Part shown: positions 5,880 through 9,521 of the stretch, in pieces | How the letters are laid out: every line of letters starts with the position of its first letter | How positions within the stretch are numbered: position 1 is the first letter of the stretch | Origin: Candidatus Woesearchaeota archaeon | Lineage (GTDB): Archaea; Nanobdellota; Nanobdellia; Woesearchaeales; WJKL01 | Reading direction: 5' to 3' | DNA length: 9,521 bases | Assembly: GCA_019322455.1 (NCBI GenBank) | Contig: JAHWIT010000065.1 | Location: 1 to 9,521 of the forward strand | The notes under the pieces: generated by a model | Databases searched by the model: none | Told to the model about the DNA's origin: nothing | Seen by the model: the letters and a program-made list of their open reading frames with translations, nothing else | Program-made: the position numbers and the translations under genes

Positions 5880-5891
5880 TTTATAGTATAA

Positions 5892-6386
5892 ATGAAAGAA
5901 AAGGATAAAAAATACTTAATGAAACTTGGAAAATTGATAGTTTCTTTTGCAATTCCTTTGTTAATTGGAGTTATTAGTTCAATATTTACTTCAAGCTCTG
6001 TTTCAACATGGTATATTACTTTGAAAAAAGCAAGTTTTAACCCACCTAACTGGATATTTGGCCCTGTGTGGACGTTATTGTATATTTTAATGGGGTTTTC
6101 TTTGTTTTTGGTATGGAAACAGGGATTAAAGAGAAGGTATGTTAAAGCAGGCTTGATAATATTTGGAATACAGATATTTCTGAATTTTTTATGGTCAATA
6201 TTGTTCTTTGGACTGCAGAATCCTTTATTAGCTTTTATAGAAATAGTAATCTTATGGACTGCAATATTATTTATGATAATCTATTTTTATAAAGTCAAAA
6301 AGACTGCTGCTTATGCACAAATTCCTTATATATTATGGGTTAGTTTTGCAGCTTTGCTTAATCTTTCTATTGTTTTGTTGAATTAA
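5892..6386 (+). CDS. tspO: TspO/MBR (CrtK) family membrane protein
   Basis: A 164-residue protein with five hydrophobic helices, at about 13-33, 55-76, 84-107, 112-133 and 140-162, as in the translocator protein family, which binds tetrapyrroles and sterol-like ligands. Family signatures are clear: WYITLKKASFNPPNWIFGPVW (41-61, the conserved W-Y-x2-L then PP-W-x-F-x-PVW), LNFLWSILFFG (97-107) and the last-helix block PYILWVSFAALLNLSI (145-160). It sits in the cytoplasmic membrane; a role in porphyrin handling or stress is known for some bacterial members and cannot be assigned here. It shares an overlapping divergent promoter with queH. The downstream gene is tRNA-Ser. Confidence 0.93.
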   Translation: MKEKDKKYLMKLGKLIVSFAIPLLIGVISSIFTSSSVSTWYITLKKASFNPPNWIFGPVWTLLYILMGFSLFLVWKQGLKRRYVKAGLIIFGIQIFLNFLWSILFFGLQNPLLAFIEIVILWTAILFMIIYFYKVKKTAAYAQIPYILWVSFAALLNLSIVLLN

Positions 6387-6393
6387 TAAGAAA

Positions 6394-6403
6394 TTATTTA
6401 AAT
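6394..6403 (+). promoter_or_regulatory. Probable TATA box of tRNA-Ser
   Basis: TTATTTAAAT centred about 30 bases before the tRNA 5' end at 6429, the normal placement for an archaeal tRNA promoter. A second AT-rich stretch at 6408-6416 is too close. Confidence 0.4.
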
Positions 6404-6466
6404 TAATTATATTTAATGTATTTCTTATGCCAGTGTCGCATAATCCGGTAGTGCGGTGGTCTCGAA

Positions 6467-6479
6467 TTTATAAAGAGTC
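6467..6479 (+). other. 13-nt anticodon-loop intron (position 37/38) in tRNA-Ser
   Basis: The anticodon loop has 20 instead of 7 bases. CTC (6461-6463) pairs with GAG (6475-6477), and the 3' bulge TCA (6478-6480) precedes the anticodon stem. Cutting after the second base of each bulge (A6466, C6479) yields a 7-nt loop with anticodon CGA. The central helix has one G-A mismatch, so this is a relaxed bulge-helix-bulge site. The junction could shift by a base. Confidence 0.75.
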
Positions 6480-6510
6480 AACCGCTGGGCTTTGCCTATC
6501 CAGGTTCGAA

Positions 6511-6594
6511 ATCAACTGGTTACGCTCGGTTGACACGCAAAGTGAGGCATAAAGCCTCACGAGCTCACTAATCGTTCGCAATCAGTTACGAAAG
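6511..6594 (+). other. 84-nt T-loop intron (position 59/60) in tRNA-Ser
   Basis: The T-stem strands lie 91 bases apart. A strict bulge-helix-bulge is visible: T-stem, then a 4-bp central helix TTCG (6505-6508) with CGAA (6589-6592), 3-nt bulges AAA (6509-6511) and AGT (6593-6595), and an outer helix near 6512-6521 with 6580-6588 containing one bulged C. Cutting after the second bulge base restores a 7-nt T-loop TTCGAAT. Inside lies a perfect 7-bp hairpin, 6542-6548 with 6554-6560. An alternative fold pairs 6512-6518 with 6527-6533. Introns at this T-loop site are known in some Thermoproteales tRNAs. Confidence 0.85.
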
Positions 6595-6610
6595 TCCTGG
6601 CGCTGGCGTT

Positions 6611-6865
6611 TTATTTCTCTTTCATCTGCTGGAGTATTTTCTTTGCTTTTTCTAATTCTCTTTTTCTTGCTTTGCTTAAACCTTTTCCTGCTCTGTTAAT
6701 AAAATACTGAACCATTTTTATAGCAGAGCCTATACCTTTTGGACTAATACTAGGCTTAGCCATTGTTTTGGCTATTGTTTTAGCATCTTTTGCAAAGATT
6801 CCTTCTGGAGGAGAAGTAGATACTGTTTTTACAGTTTGAACCCATAATTTCTTTTTTCTTTTCAT
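6611..6865 (-). CDS. DUF3175-like small basic protein
   Basis: An 84-residue, lysine-rich soluble protein with no signal or membrane segment. It carries the pattern of DUF3175 as I remember it: a start with KKLWVQTV, a GIFAKDAKTIAK segment (23-34), the core SAIKMVQYFINRAGKGLS (47-64) and a C-terminal helix RKRELEKAKKILQQM. The block FINRAGK is the best match. The biochemical role of the family is not known; the basic charge suggests nucleic-acid contact, which is inference. The TATA box TTTATAAA (6897-6904) lies about 35 bases before the ATG. Its stop codon lies 2 nt from the 3' end of the convergent tRNA-Ser gene, so the tRNA terminator must lie inside this coding sequence. Confidence 0.78.
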   Translation of the reverse strand: MKRKKKLWVQTVKTVSTSPPEGIFAKDAKTIAKTMAKPSISPKGIGSAIKMVQYFINRAGKGLSKARKRELEKAKKILQQMKEK

Positions 6866-6896
6866 TCTAAACCCTTTTTAATCAATTATTCTAAAA

Positions 6897-6904
6897 TTTA
6901 TAAA
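6897..6904 (-). promoter_or_regulatory. TATA box of the DUF3175-like gene
   Basis: TTTATAAA with GG just upstream on the minus strand (BRE-like), 35 bases before the ATG at 6865. Expected leader is about 9 bases. It lies back to back with the TATA box at 6924-6933 of the next gene. Confidence 0.5.
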
Positions 6905-6923
6905 CCTTTTTATTAATCAAAAC

Positions 6924-6933
6924 ATTTTTATAC
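6924..6933 (+). promoter_or_regulatory. TATA box that decides the start of the first SCP2-like gene
   Basis: TTTTTATACC centred about 27 bases before the ATG at 6956. A transcript would start right at that codon, which rules out the in-frame upstream TTG at 6935 as the start. Confidence 0.55.
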
Positions 6934-6955
6934 CTTGAGAATAGTTTGTAAGAGA

Positions 6956-7426
6956 ATGAAAAAACTAATTATAATATTATTAATGATTATTATTTTGCCT
7001 ACAGCATATGCAGCATGTCAAATTAATATTAATGCTAGGAATACAAATGATCTTTTTAATCAAATATCAAGTATAAATTCTCAGTTTCAATCATGTCCTT
7101 ATAAATTATCAAGGACAGCTAATCTTTTAGTAGGCGGAAATACTGTTGTGGATATTGCTATGAATAATGGGAAGACACAAAGCTTAACAATTATAATTTC
7201 TAATGGCAAGGTTATTGGATTTCAAGGTGGAAGTGGTGATTGTACGCAGAGAATATCTATTTCAGAAAATGATCTTAATAGTATATTAAGCAGTGATGAT
7301 GCTAAGGTAGTTGCATCTCTTGTTGCGCAGAAAAGGATTAAGATTACTGGATGTACCTTTGCTTCAAAAGTCAAATTATTTTTTGCAAATCCTATAGCAA
7401 GATTGATTGCTAGAAGAAGTTCATAG
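6956..7426 (+). CDS. Exported SCP2-like protein (first of a tandem pair)
   Basis: From the ATG at 6956 the product has 156 residues. Residues 1-20 are a signal peptide: MKK, a hydrophobic core LIIILLMIIILP, and a TAYAA cleavage site. The mature part contains VVDIAMNNGKTQSLTIIISNGKVIGFQGG followed by RISISENDLNSILSSDDAKVVASLVAQKRIKITG, the order of strands and helices I know from SCP2-type sterol/lipid-binding domains (dG-turn, then a sheet strand, a serine/aspartate helix cap and a K-I-x-G strand). The C-terminus (ASKVKLFFANPIARLIARR) is amphipathic and basic and may touch the membrane. Three cysteines remain after cleavage besides the one at the mature N-terminus. It resembles the next gene in layout and C-terminal half. 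The family call is by pattern only. Confidence 0.6.
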   Translation: MKKLIIILLMIIILPTAYAACQININARNTNDLFNQISSINSQFQSCPYKLSRTANLLVGGNTVVDIAMNNGKTQSLTIIISNGKVIGFQGGSGDCTQRISISENDLNSILSSDDAKVVASLVAQKRIKITGCTFASKVKLFFANPIARLIARRSS

Positions 7427-7435
7427 GAATCATAA

Positions 7436-7446
7436 CTTTTATAAAG
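7436..7446 (+). promoter_or_regulatory. TATA box of the second SCP2-like gene
   Basis: CTTTTATAAAG centred about 48 bases before the ATG at 7489, placing the start near 7467 and leaving a 22-base leader that contains the Shine-Dalgarno site. A second TATA-like stretch at 7447-7455 would start transcription inside that site and is less likely. Confidence 0.45.
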
Positions 7447-7472
7447 TTTATATAATATTAAAAAGATATAAT

Positions 7473-7480
7473 AAGGAGGT
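7473..7480 (+). promoter_or_regulatory. Strong Shine-Dalgarno site AAGGAGGT
   Basis: AAGGAGGT is a near-perfect anti-16S match, 8 nt before the ATG at 7489. It is the strongest ribosome-binding site in the window and suggests high translation of this secreted protein. Confidence 0.8.
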
Positions 7481-7488
7481 TGTTTTAA

Positions 7489-7929
7489 ATGAAAAGAGTA
7501 ATTTGTTTGTTAGTTGTTTTATTGATGCTTTTGCCTTTGGTAAATGCAGATATTACAGAATTACTTCTTGAGGTTGAAGCTTCTGTAAGACCTTATGTTG
7601 GAAGGGAATTACCGTCTCCTTTCAAAGGTATGTATGGAAATGAAGTGGTTAATATTTATCTTTCAGACGGTACACCAATTGGTCATGCTGCAACTGTTGA
7701 TGGTGTTTTTGCTAGGGTTGGGCAAGGAGCAAGTGAAGATGCAACAATGAATATCTATGTTACAAATGGGAATACTATTGCAAGTATAATGCAAGCAGAG
7801 AATCCACTTGATAAATTCTATGAATTAAAAGCAGAAGGAAAGATAAAAGTAGAGCCTGTTGGATTTGGAAAAAAGGTTAAATGGGCTGTTACTTCAGCTG
7901 TTGCAAAGATAATAAGCTGGTTTACTTAG
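7489..7929 (+). CDS. Exported SCP2-like protein (second of a tandem pair)
   Basis: A 146-residue protein with a signal peptide (MKR, core VICLLVVLLMLLPL, site VNA at about 18-20). The mature part has VNIYLSDGTPIGHAATVDGVFARVGQG, then ATMNIYVTNGNTIASIMQAENPLDKFYELKAEGKIKVEPVG, and an amphipathic C-terminal helix (KKVKWAVTSAVAKIISWF). The order DG-turn, VDG strand, NIYV strand, helix, GKIK strand matches its upstream neighbour position by position and fits an SCP2-like fold, suggesting an old duplication. No cysteine remains in the mature part, unlike the first copy. It probably acts outside the cell or at the outer membrane face, perhaps binding a lipid or hydrophobic ligand; this is inferred from fold pattern. 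It has its own promoter and a very strong Shine-Dalgarno site. Confidence 0.6.
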   Translation: MKRVICLLVVLLMLLPLVNADITELLLEVEASVRPYVGRELPSPFKGMYGNEVVNIYLSDGTPIGHAATVDGVFARVGQGASEDATMNIYVTNGNTIASIMQAENPLDKFYELKAEGKIKVEPVGFGKKVKWAVTSAVAKIISWFT

Positions 7930-7930
7930 A

Positions 7931-7947
7931 TTTTTTTTATTTTTTTA
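7931..7947 (+). terminator. T-tract terminator after the second SCP2-like gene
   Basis: Two runs of eight and seven T, interrupted by one A, directly after the stop codon. This is the typical archaeal intrinsic termination signal. Confidence 0.5.
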
Positions 7948-7962
7948 TTAAAAGAGGTTTGA

Positions 7963-9342
7963 ATGAAATTAACATTCTGTGGAGCAGCAAAAGTAGTTAC
8001 TGGTTCTTGTTATTTGATTGAAGTTGGAAATATTAAAGTTCTTGTTGACTGCGGCATGTTTCAAGGAACTAAGGATATAACAAGATTAAACTACAAGCCT
8101 TTTTTATTTGATCCTAGAAAGATATCTTATGTTTTTTTGACTCATGCTCATATTGATCATTCTGGTTTGATCCCAAAGCTTGTTAAGCAGGGATTTAAAG
8201 GAAATATATTTGCTACTTCAGCTACAATAGATTTATGCAAGATAATGCTTGAGGATTCTGCACATATACATGAGAAAGAAAATGAATATGAAAACAGGAG
8301 ATTAAAGAGAGATGGATTGCCTGAAAGAAAGCCTTTGTATACTAAAGAAGATGTTCAGAAATGTTTGCCTTTGTTTAAAAAGATTAGTTATAATGAAATA
8401 AAAAATATTAGTAATAATATCAAAGTAAGATACAATGATGCAGGCCATATTATTGGCAGTGCTATAATTGAGGTATTTGTTGAGGAAGGAGATGGAGAAA
8501 AAAAAATTGTTTTTTCAGGAGATCTAGGGCAATGGGATGTTCCAATTATAAAGAATCCTAATCTTATAGAAGAAGCTGATTATGTTTTAATTGAATCAAC
8601 TTATGGAAACAGGCTTCATGAAGAAGTTACTGGCAGAGATGAACTGCTTTTGAAGTATGCAAAAGAGGCTTATAAAAAAGGAGGAAAATTATTAATTCCA
8701 AGTTTTGCAATTGAAAGAACTCAGGAACTGCTTTATTCTTTTAATAAATTGATTAAGCTAGGAAAGTTTCCTGATGAAAAGATTTTTCTTGACAGCCCAT
8801 TGGCAATAAAAGCAACAGAGATTTTCAAGAAGCATCATGAATTCTTTGACGAAGAAGCATTAACAAAATATAAAAATCCATTTAAGTTTTCTCAGCTTAT
8901 ATATACGCCTGCAACAAATGATTCTATTAAATTGAATACTTACAAAAAGCCTTGTGTAATAATTGCAGGAAGTGGAATGGCTACTGCTGGACGTATAAGG
9001 CATCATTTTAGACATGGATTATGGGATCCTAAAAATACTGTTTTGTTTGTTGGCTATCAAGCAGAAGGAACTTTAGGAAGATATCTGTTAGAAGGAGCAA
9101 AAGAAGCAAAGATGATGGGAATGATAATTGATGTTAGAGCTGAGATAAGAAAAATAAACAGCTTTTCTGCTCATGCTGATTACAAGGATTTAATAAAATG
9201 GAGCAAGGGTTTTGTTAAAGAGCCAAAAAAATTCTTTATTGTCCATGGAGAAGAAAAATCTTCAAAAAAACTTAAAGAAAGATTAGCTAATCAAGGATTT
9301 AATTCTTATATTCCTGATATTGGGTATAAGGTTGAATTATAA
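7963..9342 (+). CDS. Beta-CASP metallo-beta-lactamase ribonuclease (CPSF-like)
   Basis: A 459-residue zinc-dependent nuclease that cuts or trims RNA. The metallo-beta-lactamase part carries HAHIDHSG (61-68), H162 in AGHIIGS, D187 in SGDLG and ESTYGNR (211-217). The beta-CASP insert follows with PSFAIERTQEL (246-256), DSPLA (277-281) and motif B GSGMATAGR..HH (336-348). Motif C FSAHAD (401-406, H404) and a final HGEE (428-431) complete the active site. All zinc ligands are visible. No KH domains precede it, so it resembles the shorter CPSF-type enzymes (archaeal aCPSF2-like or bacterial TTHA0252-like) rather than KH-bearing aCPSF1, which ends archaeal transcription. GAGGT (7954-7958) is a short Shine-Dalgarno site 4 nt before the ATG. 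The gene ends 3 nt before the minus-strand tRNA locus. Confidence 0.93.
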   Translation: MKLTFCGAAKVVTGSCYLIEVGNIKVLVDCGMFQGTKDITRLNYKPFLFDPRKISYVFLTHAHIDHSGLIPKLVKQGFKGNIFATSATIDLCKIMLEDSAHIHEKENEYENRRLKRDGLPERKPLYTKEDVQKCLPLFKKISYNEIKNISNNIKVRYNDAGHIIGSAIIEVFVEEGDGEKKIVFSGDLGQWDVPIIKNPNLIEEADYVLIESTYGNRLHEEVTGRDELLLKYAKEAYKKGGKLLIPSFAIERTQELLYSFNKLIKLGKFPDEKIFLDSPLAIKATEIFKKHHEFFDEEALTKYKNPFKFSQLIYTPATNDSIKLNTYKKPCVIIAGSGMATAGRIRHHFRHGLWDPKNTVLFVGYQAEGTLGRYLLEGAKEAKMMGMIIDVRAEIRKINSFSAHADYKDLIKWSKGFVKEPKKFFIVHGEEKSSKKLKERLANQGFNSYIPDIGYKVEL

Positions 9343-9373
9343 AAGTGGCAAGGGCGAGATTTGAACTCGCGAC

Positions 9374-9397
9374 TTCGGGCTTGGCTTTGAACCAAGT
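9374..9397 (-). other. Probable 24-nt variable-loop intron in the minus-strand tRNA locus
   Basis: Minus strand: after GTGG comes AA, then A-CTTGG (9397-9392), loop TTCAAAG, CCAAG (9384-9380), CCCG, then AA and GTC before the T-stem. The 5-bp stem with 3-nt bulges AAA (9399-9397) and AAG (9375-9373) and a short central helix of CCCG with CG-T-GG fits a relaxed bulge-helix-bulge. Removal yields a 5-base variable loop AAGTC. The alternative is that this hairpin is a real anticodon arm (CAA). Confidence 0.45.
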
Positions 9398-9450
9398 TTC
9401 CACGTCTCTCAGTGGTTAGTTGAGTTAATCATCTCCTGTTAAGGATCATC

Positions 9451-9466
9451 GCTCAAGCATATGAGC
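9451..9466 (-). other. Hairpin inside the presumed intron of the minus-strand tRNA locus
   Basis: GCTCA (9451-9455) pairs with TGAGC (9462-9466) around a 6-base loop. Next to it lies CCTTGCC (9466-9472), which on the minus strand reads GGCAAGG, the perfect partner of the tRNA acceptor 3' strand. CTCAAGCA occurs twice, at 9452-9459 and 9473-9480. Confidence 0.4.
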
Positions 9467-9521
9467 CTTGCCCTCAAGCAGAGTGGCACTCTAACCAGAC
9501 TGAGTATACACCGCCAGTGTT

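Larger units (their letters stand above)
6429..6608 (+). tRNA. tRNA-Ser(CGA) with two introns
   Basis: The gene folds completely once two introns are removed. The acceptor stem is GCCAGTG (6429-6435) with CGCTGGC (6601-6607), with G73 at 6608, as expected for archaeal tRNA-Ser. The D-arm is GCAT (6438-6441), a loop with GG, and GTGC (6451-6454). The anticodon stem is GTGGT (6456-6460) with ACCGC (6481-6485); the loop begins C-T and then CGA (6463-6465). A long type II variable arm, GGGC-TTT-GCCT (6487-6497), supports serine. The T-stem is CCAGG (6500-6504) with CCTGG (6596-6600), and the T-loop is TTCGAA plus T6595. Removing 13 and 84 nt leaves 83 nt, normal for tRNA-Ser. CCA is not encoded. 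The gene ends 2 nt before the stop of the opposing DUF3175-like gene. Confidence 0.92.
9346..9515 (-). tRNA. Interrupted tRNA locus of uncertain identity, several introns likely
   Basis: Certain, on the minus strand: a perfect T-arm (9354-9370; stem GCGAG/CTCGC, loop TTCAAAT), an acceptor 3' strand CCTTGCC (9353-9347) and A73. Also clear: a normal D-arm, ACTC/GAGT with a GG-containing 10-base loop (9488-9505), then G26 and CCAC (9486-9483). GTGG (9403-9400) fits as the 3' anticodon strand. Between GTGG and the T-arm a hairpin interrupts what would become an AAGTC variable loop. About 80 bases separate CCAC and GTGG. One assembly gives the loop CTGCAGA, like tRNA-Cys(GCA), but A73 argues against Cys; reading the hairpin loop TTCAAAG as the anticodon loop would give Leu(CAA). 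The expected 5' strand GGCAAGG is not before the D-arm; GGCGGTG (9515-9509) pairs poorly. The 5' exon may lie past the window edge. Confidence 0.6.

Noticed and set aside
6935..6955. TTG start adding seven residues to the first SCP2-like protein
   Set aside because: The TATA box at 6924-6933 predicts transcription starting near 6956, and the added residues (MRIVCKR) would spoil a normal signal peptide.
9397..9450. Plus-strand tRNA-Asn-like pieces: a D-arm-like CTCAGTGGTTAGTTGAG and a CTGTTAA loop
   Set aside because: The loop has no good 5-bp stem, no T-arm or acceptor follows on the plus strand, and the T-arm at 9354-9370 clearly reads on the minus strand.
1..9521. CRISPR array, insertion sequence, prophage or toxin-antitoxin module
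   Set aside because: No regularly spaced repeats, transposase, terminal inverted repeats with target duplication, or characteristic gene pairs were seen.

Overview
The window looks like a chromosomal piece of a small, AT-rich archaeon, most likely a DPANN-type lineage (Woesearchaeota/Pacearchaeota-like). I infer this from style rather than from any marker gene. Archaeal TATA boxes sit about 25 bases before start codons, many mRNAs would be almost leaderless, and only some genes have a Shine-Dalgarno site. One tRNA carries bulge-helix-bulge introns, spacing is very tight, and several families (QueA, QueH, a PAS histidine kinase) are more usual in bacteria. Codon use and base composition look uniform, so nothing marks a recent mobile element. 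I found no IS, CRISPR array or phage genes.

Layout. 1-135 holds four consecutive hairpins read leftwards from its own TATA box; I read it as a candidate structured RNA or 5' leader running off the left edge. 252-800 (+) is an Lrp/AsnC-like regulator, tail to tail with a short-chain dehydrogenase (801-1535, -) that has a Cys cluster. 1641-1835 (+) is a small two-helix membrane protein (DUF5652-like), followed by QueA (1868-2851, +), a PAS/HATPase sensor kinase without its phosphoacceptor histidine (2903-4120, +) and a divergent PRPP-synthetase-like protein (4195-5325, +). QueH (5326-5847, -) is tail to tail with the last of these and divergent from a TspO/MBR membrane protein (5892-6386, +). 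Next come tRNA-Ser(CGA) with two introns (6429-6608, +), a DUF3175-like protein (6611-6865, -), two exported SCP2-like paralogues (6956-7426 and 7489-7929, +), a beta-CASP ribonuclease (7963-9342, +), and a puzzling interrupted tRNA locus on the minus strand (9346-9515).

Together, much of the content concerns tRNA: two enzymes for the last steps of queuosine synthesis (QueA and QueH), two intron-containing tRNA loci and an RNA-processing nuclease. The remaining genes are cell-envelope proteins (TspO, two secreted SCP2-like proteins, DUF5652) and regulation (Lrp-like, kinase). The most unusual items are a T-loop intron in tRNA-Ser with a complete bulge-helix-bulge, the fragmented minus-strand tRNA, queuosine genes in an archaeal setting, the kinase lacking its histidine, and the left-edge hairpin array.
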